Source of the DNA: CAVPTL01 sp963794415
GTDB taxonomy: Bacteria > Actinomycetota > Thermoleophilia > Gaiellales > JAICJC01
NCBI GenBank assembly: GCA_963794415.1
Contig: CAWCDI010000001.1
Span: forward strand, 124,001-188,000
Length of the DNA stretch: 64,000 nucleotides
Direction of reading: 5' to 3'
Shown here piece by piece: positions 39,152 to 46,728 of the stretch. The translations under genes and the position numbers were made by a program. Below the pieces are notes generated by a model. That model did not search any database, was not told the DNA's origin, and was given only the letters and a program-made list of their open reading frames with translations. How positions within the stretch are numbered: the stretch's first letter is position 1; every line of letters begins with the position of its first letter.

Positions 39152-40003
39152 TCACCCTCCGCCGCTGGGAGGTGTGCTGAGCGCGCCGAAGTGCGGCGCG
39201 TCAGCCGCGTACTTCGCGAGAATCCAGGCCCGTCCGCTGTTCGGGGCGCGGGAGAGCGCCGAGACGTACATCGTCTGCCCGGAGGGGTTCCTCACGCTCA
39301 TGAGTGTTCCGGCGAACGGCGTATCCGTGAAGACTCCGTCGTGTTCGAGAAACGCCGCGGGATGAACTGCGGTGCCTTCGAGCTCCGGGAAGCTTGCACC
39401 CGCGAACGTGTGAAGCCAAACCCTGATCGATCCCGGCGCCAGGCCGGCTTGCTCGGCCTTCTGCACGATTTCGGCGATCTGCGCTTTCGGCAAGGCGGAG
39501 ATTTTTGGAACCCTCGGCCGGCCAACTGTCCCCGAGGCCTGTCCCAGGCCCTTACCGCTGGGTGTGGTGACCGCATAGGCGTTGAGGCAGGGCGCGCCCG
39601 AGTCGCGGCAGCGGCGGTTGTAGTTGACGGCAATCATCTCGGCATCCCAGAACGCCCGTAGATCCGCTCGGGCCGAGTTCGCACCGCGCGTGTGGACGTG
39701 CACTGCGATGAGCCACCGTCCGGCCGTGTCACCGCCGACACTGCTCGGAGCTCGCCCGATCCGAAGCGACACCAGCGCCGAGGGGAATGCGGCGCTCGCC
39801 CGCCTGAGGAGCGCCGCTGCCGCCGGCGTCGGGGCTGTGATGGCGGGCTGGGCTCCAGGCGGAGGGGTTGACGTGACGGAGGGCGGGACCGCCGTTGCCG
39901 TTGCACTGCGAGTGAGCGTGAGCGGGCTGCATCCGCAGGCGAGCGCGGCAGCCAGGCTCAGCGTGGCGGTGAGCAGGCCCTTCGAGTGTGGAAGCCGGAT
40001 CAT
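39152..40003 (-). CDS. Hypothetical lipoprotein (283 aa)
   Basis: Signal GLLTATLSLAAALACGC with lipobox Cys near residue 25, then a Thr/Pro/Ala linker. The mature domain (about 65-283) contains GRWLIAVHVHTRGANSARAD, CRDSGAPCLNAYAV (possible disulfide) and PNSGRAWILAKYAADAPHFG. ATG 40003 follows GAGGA; the longer start at 40015 adds four residues. Function unknown. Confidence 0.65.
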   Translation of the reverse strand: MIRLPHSKGLLTATLSLAAALACGCSPLTLTRSATATAVPPSVTSTPPPGAQPAITAPTPAAAALLRRASAAFPSALVSLRIGRAPSSVGGDTAGRWLIAVHVHTRGANSARADLRAFWDAEMIAVNYNRRCRDSGAPCLNAYAVTTPSGKGLGQASGTVGRPRVPKISALPKAQIAEIVQKAEQAGLAPGSIRVWLHTFAGASFPELEGTAVHPAAFLEHDGVFTDTPFAGTLMSVRNPSGQTMYVSALSRAPNSGRAWILAKYAADAPHFGALSTPPSGGG

Positions 40004-40031
40004 CGTGTCCTCCAAGCGTACGTCACGGTTG

Positions 40032-40571
40032 TCAGTGGTAAAGCCGTGGGTGGCATCCCGACGCCTCCGCGAACCGTTTGTCGACCCGGCCGGGGTAGGA
40101 GTGGTTCACGACGATGTAGCAGGGAAACGCCGACAACGTCCAGTAGTCACGCATCTGCTTTCGTGAGGCGCCGCACCACGAATCCGGCGTGATGGTGAGC
40201 GCCACACGCGCGCCGCGCAGAGTCCCGGACACGGTTGTCCGGGCGTCGGTGTTCGGCCATTTCCCGACGATGGTGCCACACCGCACGCCAGGGCGTGTTG
40301 GCATGCGGAGGTCGGCGAGGGCTGTGCAGGCGGCGTTGGGGCGCGGCAAGCTGCCCGCGGCGGGGTCGCACGTGAGCGAATATCGGTGGGATGTGGGGCC
40401 GCACGGCCCAGCGTCGGCGCTGTTGCACGTGTTGAACCTCATGTGGATCGCGACTGCGGACTTTGACGTTGAAGCCGAGGCTGTGGTGGTGGTCGTCGGC
40501 ATGGAGCTCTGGTGCCCAGAGCATCCGGCGGCGGTGGCCGCGAGGCAGGCGAGAAGCATCCGAACTGGCAT
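40032..40571 (-). CDS. Subtilisin inhibitor-like (SSI) lipoprotein
   Basis: This 179-residue protein has lipobox AATAAGC and a Thr/Ser linker. The C-terminal domain has the SSI pattern: YSLTCDPAAGSLPRPNAACT (Cys pair and Pro positions), GVRCGTIVGKWPN and VALTITPDSWCG. The terminal region CYIVVNHSYPG is less typical. It is probably a surface-anchored serine-protease inhibitor. Its start codon is about 108 bases from the divergent membrane-protein gene. Confidence 0.68.
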   Translation of the reverse strand: MPVRMLLACLAATAAGCSGHQSSMPTTTTTASASTSKSAVAIHMRFNTCNSADAGPCGPTSHRYSLTCDPAAGSLPRPNAACTALADLRMPTRPGVRCGTIVGKWPNTDARTTVSGTLRGARVALTITPDSWCGASRKQMRDYWTLSAFPCYIVVNHSYPGRVDKRFAEASGCHPRLYH

Positions 40572-40644
40572 CAGGTTGAATGGACCGTCCCGGCATCGTG
40601 ATGGTTCACTGACGATGCCCTGGCACTGGTCAGCAATCTCCGAC

Positions 40645-40673
40645 TTGCATAGCTATGCGTTTCTAGGTAAAAT
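40645..40673 (+). promoter_or_regulatory. Sigma70-type promoter with overlapping palindrome
   Basis: TTGCAT (40645-40650), a 17-base spacer and TAAAAT (40668-40673) end six bases before the ATG at 40680, implying a leaderless mRNA. A perfect 12-base palindrome GCATAGCTATGC (40647-40658) overlaps the -35 and could be a repressor site. Confidence 0.65.
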
Positions 40674-40679
40674 CGGCGG

Positions 40680-41195
40680 ATGCGACGGGCGATTCCTTAT
40701 GTGGGACTGGCGATCGGCGGGGCGGCCACCCTCGCGCTACTGGTGATGTTCTTCGCGCAACTCACGGTTGAAGACGCGCGCGCCTCGGCGCGCTGGTTCT
40801 ATCTGCTGTTTGCGTGGCTCGGCGCCGGGGCGATCACCTTCGCGGTGTTCTGTACGCTCAGGGCCTGGGCGAACCCGCTCACCGGTCGCGGCGTCGCTTT
40901 GCGCCGGGCGATGGTGACGGGCGCGACCGTATTCGCTGTGGCGACGGTCGAGCTTGGCGTACGGGAGGGCGAGGCGTTCAGCTGGACTCGCTACTGCGTG
41001 CGGAGCAGGGTGGCTCCGTACGAGCTCGCCTGCAATCCCCATGGAGGGCGCGATCCCTCCCGCGGAGAGCTCGCCGCGCTCGTGTGCCTGCTGGTTGGCA
41101 TTGCGGTCTTCCTCGTCACGCTCGCTGCAGTTGAGCTCCACAGCCGCAGGCACCCCGAGCCGGTTCGGCAAGGGGCGGCGCTCGCACCTCGTTGA
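40680..41195 (+). CDS. Hypothetical four-helix membrane protein (171 aa)
   Basis: Helices are YVGLAIGGAATLALLVMFFA, WFYLLFAWLGAGAITFAVFC, AMVTGATVFAVATVELGV and LAALVCLLVGIAVFLVTLAA. A loop with two Cys (RYCVRSRVAPYELACNPHGG) lies between helices 3 and 4 and may be external. No family recognised. Transcription is probably leaderless from the promoter directly upstream. Confidence 0.6.
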   Translation: MRRAIPYVGLAIGGAATLALLVMFFAQLTVEDARASARWFYLLFAWLGAGAITFAVFCTLRAWANPLTGRGVALRRAMVTGATVFAVATVELGVREGEAFSWTRYCVRSRVAPYELACNPHGGRDPSRGELAALVCLLVGIAVFLVTLAAVELHSRRHPEPVRQGAALAPR

Positions 41196-41277
41196 GCCCG
41201 TCGTCGCGTCGCGGCGGAGCTCTGTCCCGGATCACCTGGATCTCTTGAAGCGAACGCTACGTGCCGACAACGCTTCC

Positions 41278-42015
41278 ATGGAACGTGCTTTGCGCCGGGC
41301 AATCTCTCTCGCCGTCGTGTCGCTGCTGGTAGCCAGCGCGGCCGCGTGTGGGGGATCGAGCGATGCCGCCAGCCCGTCAGCGCTCCCAGCACTCTCGACG
41401 CTCTCGGCCGTGGCTGGACGGAAGCTTGCCGTCAAGATCTTGCTCGAGGCCGACAAATCCGCGCTGGATGCAAGCTCCGTGCACGTCGAGGGCAAGGTGC
41501 CGGCCGATGGCACCACTGCGCAAATCGACATGCGCCTGAGCGATCCCGCGGGATCGGGTGTGATCGGGATGGCCCCGAATGCGCTCGTGATGAGACGAAT
41601 CGGTCAGACGGCCTACTACAAGGGCGGCCCGCTGTTCTGGCGTCAGTTCGTCGGCCCTCAGGCAGATACCAGCCAGCTGGTGGGGCGGTGGCTGAAGGTG
41701 CCCGCCGGTATGCAGAGCGGCGACACCATCAAGCTCACGATGAAGGCAAAGATGCTGACCGGCATCCTCGGCCCCGCGGGTGAGCTCTCCTACAGCGGCA
41801 CCAAGACCTTCCGCGGACAGCAGGTGATCGTGCTCAGCGATGACCTGGGTGGCGACTTCTACATCTCGGCTGCGAAGCCGCACTATCCCGTGGCGATCGT
41901 GGATGAGGAGCGCAACGGCACGCTCTACTTCGACGGGTGGAATCAGCCGGTGAACGTGGAGCCGCCGCCGAACCCGCTCACGCTCAACGCACTCCAGCAG
42001 GGCGCAAGCGCGTAA
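41278..42015 (+). CDS. LppX/LprG-like lipoprotein (245 aa)
   Basis: Signal ISLAVVSLLVASAAACGGSS with lipobox Cys at residue 24. The mature part has KILLEADKSALDASSVHVEG, APNALVMRRIGQTAYYKGGP, KTFRGQQVIVLSDDLGGDFY and PHYPVAIVDEERNGTLYFDG, a beta-rich half-barrel pattern as in LprG/LolA-type lipid carriers. The longer upstream reading overlaps the previous gene and is rejected. Lipid binding is inference. Confidence 0.62.
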   Translation: MERALRRAISLAVVSLLVASAAACGGSSDAASPSALPALSTLSAVAGRKLAVKILLEADKSALDASSVHVEGKVPADGTTAQIDMRLSDPAGSGVIGMAPNALVMRRIGQTAYYKGGPLFWRQFVGPQADTSQLVGRWLKVPAGMQSGDTIKLTMKAKMLTGILGPAGELSYSGTKTFRGQQVIVLSDDLGGDFYISAAKPHYPVAIVDEERNGTLYFDGWNQPVNVEPPPNPLTLNALQQGASA

Positions 42016-42056
42016 CACGCTCAGTGGCTGCCGATTCTCCCGGCCTTGTACCGCGT

Positions 42057-42091
42057 CGGTGAAGAATCGTGCCTGGCACCGTCTCTCACCG
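42057..42091. repeat. Dispersed palindrome with GTGCCTGGCAC core (diverged copy)
   Basis: The core GTGCCTGGCAC (42069-42079) is flanked by outer arms CGGTGA and TCACCG. It lies in the gap between a lipoprotein and the M19 peptidase gene. Two closer copies are at 45438 and 59674. Confidence 0.6.
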
Positions 42092-42102
42092 TGCAGCTCG
42101 CT

Positions 42103-43080
42103 ATGGTCACCTGCATGCTGATCTGGGACGCACATTTCGGCGGGGATCCGCACGTCGGGGCAGAGCTCGGCGAGCTCAGCCGATACCGCGACGCCGGCGT
42201 CACCTACATCTCGGTGAACGTCGGGTACGACATCATGCCGTGGCATCAGGTCATCGAGGTGATCGCCGACTACCGCACCTGGATCGCGGCACGCCATGAC
42301 GAGTACGTGATGGCGCGCACCGTGGCCGAGATCGAGGCCGCCCGGGAGGCCGGCAAGCTCGCCGTCGGCTTCGACATCGAGGGCATGGGGGCGCTCAACG
42401 GCCAGCTCTCGATGATCGAGCTCTACCACCGGCTTGGCGTGCGCCAGATGCTCTTCGCCTACAACCGCAGCAACGAGTTTGCCGGCGGCTGTCACGACAC
42501 GGACACCGGGCTCACCGACCTCGGGCGACAGGCGGTGGCCGAGATGAACCGGCTCGGCATGATCGTCGATTGCTCGCACACGGCCCGCCGATCGACGCTC
42601 GAGGCGATGGAGCTCTCGGCGGATCCGGTGGTGTTCTCGCACTCGAACCCTGTAGCGGTCTGGCCTCACGGCCGCAACATCGACGATGAGCAGATCCGCG
42701 CCTGCGCCGCGACCGGAGGGGTGGTCGGCGTGACGGGCATCGGCCTCTTTCTGAGCGAGACGGACGCCGACACCGAGACGATGGTGCGTCACATCGACTA
42801 CCTCGTGGATCTCGTCGGCCCCGAGCACGTCGGGTTCGGCCTCGATGCGCCGTTCGAGGGCGAGGAGGACTACCCGAACAACCTGCGCGATGCCGAGCGC
42901 GCCGCGTACTTCTGGCCGGCGGGAAACAGGTACGGGGAGAGCGACGTCCCCAACGCCTCCGCGGGGCAGATTCCCGAGATCGCGCCGGCGCTCGAGAAGC
43001 TGGGATACCCGGACGCGGCGATCCGCGGAATCCTGGGTGAGAACTTCCTGCGGGTGGCGCGCGACGTGTGGCACGGCTGA
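42103..43080 (+). CDS. Membrane-dipeptidase family protein (peptidase M19)
   Basis: This is a TIM-barrel dipeptidase of 325 residues. It has N-terminal WDAHFGGDP (metal HxD replaced by a DAH arrangement), VGFDIEGMGALNG (bridging Glu), IVDCSHTARRSTLEAM (His), VVFSHSNPVAV (His) and HVGFGLDAPFEGEE (Asp). ATG 42103 or ATG 42115 are both possible; neither has a strong Shine-Dalgarno. No signal peptide is present. It may hydrolyse dipeptides or D-amino-acid-containing dipeptides. Confidence 0.83.
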   Translation: MVTCMLIWDAHFGGDPHVGAELGELSRYRDAGVTYISVNVGYDIMPWHQVIEVIADYRTWIAARHDEYVMARTVAEIEAAREAGKLAVGFDIEGMGALNGQLSMIELYHRLGVRQMLFAYNRSNEFAGGCHDTDTGLTDLGRQAVAEMNRLGMIVDCSHTARRSTLEAMELSADPVVFSHSNPVAVWPHGRNIDDEQIRACAATGGVVGVTGIGLFLSETDADTETMVRHIDYLVDLVGPEHVGFGLDAPFEGEEDYPNNLRDAERAAYFWPAGNRYGESDVPNASAGQIPEIAPALEKLGYPDAAIRGILGENFLRVARDVWHG

Positions 43081-43151
43081 GTCCAGTCGGGGGATCTGCA
43101 TCCGTGACGATCGCCTCAAGGGGATGGGGGCGGATTCCGATGTGATCCCTG

Positions 43152-44402
43152 ATGACGAGCGACCAACAGATTCCGTCTGTCGCTGCTCAACGCGTCGCGG
43201 TGCGCCGCGTGGCCCTGGTCAGCACGATCTTGGTGTGCCTTGCCGCGATGACCGCAGGGCCCCGATCCGCGTTCGTACTGCTGGTTGGGCTGGGTGCGTG
43301 TGCGGTGATGTGGGCTGTTGCCAACGGTGATACGAACCGTGGAGCTCGATTTGGCGCGGTGGCGAGCGTCTTGGTGTTGTTCGCGGTGCTGGCGGTCTCA
43401 TCTCCGCTCTGGCCCCTCGGCGGGTCCCTTGCGCTGTGGTTCGGTCCCTGTCGCGGCCTTGTCGGTAGGCCCGGGATACCGTGGGACAAGCGTGCGGGCT
43501 GGCGATTTCTCGGCGTGGTGGTGACGGGCCTCGGCGCCTTGGCGTACGGCAACTGGGCGATTCGAGCAACAACTCTCGTTCCGTCATCGGTGCCGGCTCG
43601 GGGTGCGCTCTTTGGCCTGGTGGTGTCTCTTGGAGTGATTCCGTGGGTGGCAACGTTCAAGACCCTGGACGAGCGTCGGACGTCAATCGCGCGCTGCCTC
43701 TCACTCGTCGGCGTCATCGCGTCCTTCACCGTGCTCCGCGCGCTTCTTCCTGCCGCGTACACGGCACCCGTGGAGATGCAGGCGTACGAGTTTCGCGTGC
43801 AGATGTGGGGTTTCGCGGCGGGCTTCCTCGGTGGCCTCGCCATAGCGCCACTGATCCAACTGCCTGGAGTCAGGTACTTCCGTCTCCGCACGGGCGCCGC
43901 TCGTGAGCTCGGGGAGTATCTGTATGCCGGGAATCCACGGCGACGCGACCCCCTGATACGGCGAGCCACGTATGCCTCGGCGCGTGGCCTTCGTCGGGCG
44001 AGCGACGCACCTGACGAGTCCTGGGATCGGGCCTCAGTGGCCCAAACCGTCCTGATCGCGCAGATCTCGGCGGTCTGTGAAACCCAGCGTCGTCAAGTGC
44101 CGCCCGCGCCGATCGCCGAGGCGCACTCCCGGCGCCTCGAATCGAACGAATGGGTGCTCGCCCAGTATCTCGCGCTCGTGGACGCACTCGACGAGCGCGA
44201 CCGAGCCGGTGTGCAGCGGTTCCGGGATCTCCAGCGATCCGATCCCCGGCTTCCTCGCACGTTGTCGGCACTACGAGAAATCGCCGCGTATGCAGAAGCG
44301 ATCAACGTGGCAGTTCCGCGGAGCACGTCGAACTCGTTGGCCAGGATGACATCACTCGACCGGCGACAGCAGGCCGCCCTGTCTCGGTCAGGTTCCGCGT
44401 GA
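43152..44402 (+). CDS. Hypothetical membrane protein (416 aa)
   Basis: The N-terminal half carries about seven hydrophobic segments (VALVSTILVCLAAMTA, FVLLVGLGACAVMWAVA, FGAVASVLVLFAVLAVS, GALFGLVVSLGVIPWVATF, GFAAGFLGGLAIAPLIQL). The C-terminal 150 residues are soluble, Arg-rich and helical (AQTVLIAQISAVCETQRRQV, ALVDALDERDRAGVQRFRD). No family recognised. Confidence 0.6.
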   Translation: MTSDQQIPSVAAQRVAVRRVALVSTILVCLAAMTAGPRSAFVLLVGLGACAVMWAVANGDTNRGARFGAVASVLVLFAVLAVSSPLWPLGGSLALWFGPCRGLVGRPGIPWDKRAGWRFLGVVVTGLGALAYGNWAIRATTLVPSSVPARGALFGLVVSLGVIPWVATFKTLDERRTSIARCLSLVGVIASFTVLRALLPAAYTAPVEMQAYEFRVQMWGFAAGFLGGLAIAPLIQLPGVRYFRLRTGAARELGEYLYAGNPRRRDPLIRRATYASARGLRRASDAPDESWDRASVAQTVLIAQISAVCETQRRQVPPAPIAEAHSRRLESNEWVLAQYLALVDALDERDRAGVQRFRDLQRSDPRLPRTLSALREIAAYAEAINVAVPRSTSNSLARMTSLDRRQQAALSRSGSA

Positions 44403-44454
44403 TCGGAAGCAGACGTGGGCGACGCCCGCGGCGCCGCCCACGTGCTCCGCGCGC

Positions 44455-44628
44455 CTAGAGATCCTTGATGGCGTCCTTCACCTTGCCGAAGCCTTCTTTG
44501 ACGTCGCCCTCGACCTGCTGGGCCTTGCCCTTGTTCTTCAGATCGTCGTCACCGGTGACCTTGCCAACGCCTTCCTTGACGTTGCCGCTGGCCTGATCGA
44601 TCTTGCCCTCAACCTTGTCGTCTGCCAT
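44455..44628 (-). CDS. CsbD family stress-response protein (57 aa)
   Basis: Starts MADDKVEGKIDQASGNVKEG and contains VGKVTGDDDLKNKGKAQQVE and GDVKEGFGKVKDAIKDL. The repeated K-x-E-G-x-x-x-x-x-x-G pattern is the CsbD hallmark. AGGAGG lies upstream. It is divergent from methionine aminopeptidase. CsbD proteins are small, disordered and induced by general stress in other bacteria. Confidence 0.88.
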   Translation of the reverse strand: MADDKVEGKIDQASGNVKEGVGKVTGDDDLKNKGKAQQVEGDVKEGFGKVKDAIKDL

Positions 44629-44689
44629 GGGTGGCCTCCTGAGTTCGTGCTCGCATCATCGCGGCACACCCTCTCTGTACCCTGAACGT

Positions 44690-45433
44690 ATGTCGATCGA
44701 ATCCGAAGATGACATCCGCGCCCTCCTGAGGGCCGGCCGGGTCGTCCGCCTCGCGATCGAGGCGATGCGCGATGCGCTCGAGCCCGGCATCACCACCGCC
44801 GAGCTCGATGCCGTCGGCGAGCGGTGCCTTCTCAGCCACGGAGCGCGATCCGCACCGCAGCTCGCCTACGACTTCCCCGGTGCGACGTGCATCAGCGTGA
44901 ACGACGAGGTCGCCCACGGAATCCCCGGCGAGCGCGTGATCCGGCCCGGCGACGTCGTGAACATCGACGTCTCCGCCGAGCTCGATGGCTACTACGCCGA
45001 CTCGGGCGTCACCGTCGCAGTGCCGCCGGTGTCGGTCGAGACCCAGCGGCTGCTTGCAAGCGGCCGTCGTGCTCTGGACAGGGCGATCGATGCGGCGGTG
45101 GCCGGAAACCAGCTCAGCGCTGTTGGCGCCGCCATCGAGAACGAGGCGAAGCGCAGCGGCTACAACGTGATCCGCGATCTCGCCGGTCACGGGGTGGGGC
45201 GGAGCATCCACGAGGATCCGGTCGTGCCCAACTACTACAGCCGCCGCATGCGAGGCACGCTCACGGCAGGCATGGTGATTACGCTCGAGCCGTTCCTGAC
45301 TTCGGGCAGCGGGTCGATCTACACCGACGTTGACGGCTGGACGCTGAAGACCGCCGATGGCGCGCCCTTCGCCCAGTTCGAGCACACCGTCATCGTGACC
45401 GAGGGCAAGCCGATCCTGGTGACTGCCGCGTAA
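44690..45433 (+). CDS. map: Type I methionine aminopeptidase
   Basis: This pita-bread metallopeptidase of 247 residues has metal ligands in VVNIDVSAELDGYYADSGVT (two Asp), LAGHGVGRSIHEDPVVPNYY (His), MVITLEPFLT (Glu) and FAQFEHTVIV (Glu). ATG 44690 is chosen because the longer start at 44603 overlaps the divergent CsbD gene. It removes initiator methionine from nascent proteins. A palindromic repeat follows the stop. Confidence 0.93.
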   Translation: MSIESEDDIRALLRAGRVVRLAIEAMRDALEPGITTAELDAVGERCLLSHGARSAPQLAYDFPGATCISVNDEVAHGIPGERVIRPGDVVNIDVSAELDGYYADSGVTVAVPPVSVETQRLLASGRRALDRAIDAAVAGNQLSAVGAAIENEAKRSGYNVIRDLAGHGVGRSIHEDPVVPNYYSRRMRGTLTAGMVITLEPFLTSGSGSIYTDVDGWTLKTADGAPFAQFEHTVIVTEGKPILVTAA

Positions 45434-45437
45434 CCGA

Positions 45438-45468
45438 TGAATAACCGGTGCCTGGCACCGGCTATTCA
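45438..45468. repeat. Dispersed palindrome, 31 bases, overlapping a stop codon
   Basis: TGAATA-x-CCGGTGCC-T-GGCACCGG-x-TATTCA is a nearly perfect palindrome. Its right end TCA is the reverse complement of the TGA stop of the minus-strand gene ending at 45466. It also sits five bases after the map stop, so it could terminate both convergent genes. It matches the copy at 59674. Confidence 0.8.
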
Positions 45469-45849
45469 GTCGAAGCCGGCCGCGTCCACCTTGATGTGGT
45501 GGTGCTCCAGGAAGCCGCGCGTGACCGTCATCTGCCAGCGGGCAAAATAGTCGGTGAGAAGCATGATCGCGAGCCCCGGCTCGTCGAAGCTCAGCTCGAT
45601 CACCGACACCTCGCCCGCCGCGATCATCTCGTCCGCCGTCAGCTCGCGCGGCGCCACGTGCACCCGCACGCCGCTCGGCTCGCCCGCACCGCCCGAGAGC
45701 TCCATCGCGAGGATCGCCCACTCCTCCTGATCCAGGTCGAGAAACTGGTAGAGCTTCCGGCCGCCCTCGATCTCGTCGAGCGCCACGCTGCCGCGGAAAT
45801 CGTCTCGCTCCACACTGGCCGGTTTCAGCCGTCTGGGCACATCGCTCAT
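45466..45849 (-). CDS. Hypothetical protein (127 aa)
   Basis: Starts MSDVPRRLKPASVERDDFRG and contains RKLYQFLDLDQEEWAILAME, RVHVAPRELTADEMIAAGEV and DYFARWQMTVTRGFLEHHHI. It is soluble and acidic, probably a mixed alpha/beta domain. Divergent from the exonuclease gene, with 24 bases between them. Function unknown. Confidence 0.6.
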   Translation of the reverse strand: MSDVPRRLKPASVERDDFRGSVALDEIEGGRKLYQFLDLDQEEWAILAMELSGGAGEPSGVRVHVAPRELTADEMIAAGEVSVIELSFDEPGLAIMLLTDYFARWQMTVTRGFLEHHHIKVDAAGFD

Positions 45850-45873
45850 GCCGGCACTTTAGAGTCTGCGGTG

Positions 45874-46701
45874 ATGATCGTCTCGCTGATCGACGGCACC
45901 TACGAGCTCTTCCGGCAGTTCTACGGCCGCAAGCGCTTCTCGAGCGGTGACGACAAGCCCATGGCCGCCGCGTCCGGCGTGCTGCACTCGGTGCTGCAGA
46001 TGATCGAGGAGGGCGACACGCACATCGGCGTCGCCACCGATCACGTGATCGAGTCGTTTCGAAACGACCTCTGGCCGGGATACAAGGACGGCTCGGGCGT
46101 CGATCCCGCGCTGAAGGCCCAGTTCATCCCGCTCGAGGAGGGGCTCGCGGCGATGGGCGTGGCGGTGTGGCCGATGGTGGAGCTCGAGGCCGATGACGCC
46201 CTCGCGGCCGTCGCCCGCGTCGCGGAGGCCGATGACGAGGTGGAGCAGGTGCGCATCTGGACGCCCGACAAGGATCTCGCCCAGTCGGTGATCGGCGACC
46301 GCGTCGTGCAGGTGGATCGCCGCGCGAAGGAGATCCGAAACGCCGCCGGCGTGCGCGAGAAGTTCGGGGTCGACCCGCCGATGATCCCCGACTTCCTGGC
46401 GCTGGTGGGCGACTCTGCCGACGGCTACCCGGGCATCCCGAAGGTCGGCAAGGTGACCGCCGCGCGGCTCATCAACACGCACGGCCCGCTCGAGGACTTT
46501 CCCGCCGAGGTGCTCTCGGACGACAAGCGCGAGCTCGCGCTGCTCTTCAAGGATCTCGCCACGCTCCGCGCCGGCGCCGACGTCATCGGCGGGGTCGACG
46601 ATCTGCGCTTTCGCGGCCCCCAGAGCGACTTTGCGGCCGTCGCGAAGTCCCTGGGCGACGCCCGCCTGGCCGAGCGCGCCGCCGCCGCCCGCACCAGCTG
46701 A
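45874..46701 (+). CDS. 5'-3' exonuclease (FEN/Pol I N-terminal family, stand-alone)
   Basis: This 275-residue protein matches the 5' nuclease domain of DNA polymerase I without a polymerase. It has VSLIDGTYELFRQFYG (first metal Asp), VATDHVIESFRNDLWPGYKD, LEADDALAAVARVA (Glu/Asp metal cluster), IWTPDKDLAQSV and the helix-hairpin-helix DSADGYPGIPKVGKVTAARL. ATG 45874 or GTG 45871 can start it. It stands just before dinB, suggesting a shared repair role. Confidence 0.85.
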   Translation: MIVSLIDGTYELFRQFYGRKRFSSGDDKPMAAASGVLHSVLQMIEEGDTHIGVATDHVIESFRNDLWPGYKDGSGVDPALKAQFIPLEEGLAAMGVAVWPMVELEADDALAAVARVAEADDEVEQVRIWTPDKDLAQSVIGDRVVQVDRRAKEIRNAAGVREKFGVDPPMIPDFLALVGDSADGYPGIPKVGKVTAARLINTHGPLEDFPAEVLSDDKRELALLFKDLATLRAGADVIGGVDDLRFRGPQSDFAAVAKSLGDARLAERAAAARTS

Positions 46702-46714
46702 GGCTCCATCTGTG

Positions 46715-46728
46715 CGAACATACGTTCG
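46715..46728. promoter_or_regulatory. LexA (SOS) box directly before dinB
   Basis: CGAAC-ATAC-GTTCG is an exact Gram-positive/actinobacterial SOS box, and its last base is directly before the ATG at 46729. With no room for a Shine-Dalgarno, the mRNA is probably leaderless, and LexA would sit over the transcription start. Confidence 0.88.

Noticed and set aside
41377..43119. 580-codon minus-strand reading across the lipoprotein and M19 peptidase
   Set aside because: It spans two real plus-strand genes and the spacer, with a composition typical of high-GC antisense frames.
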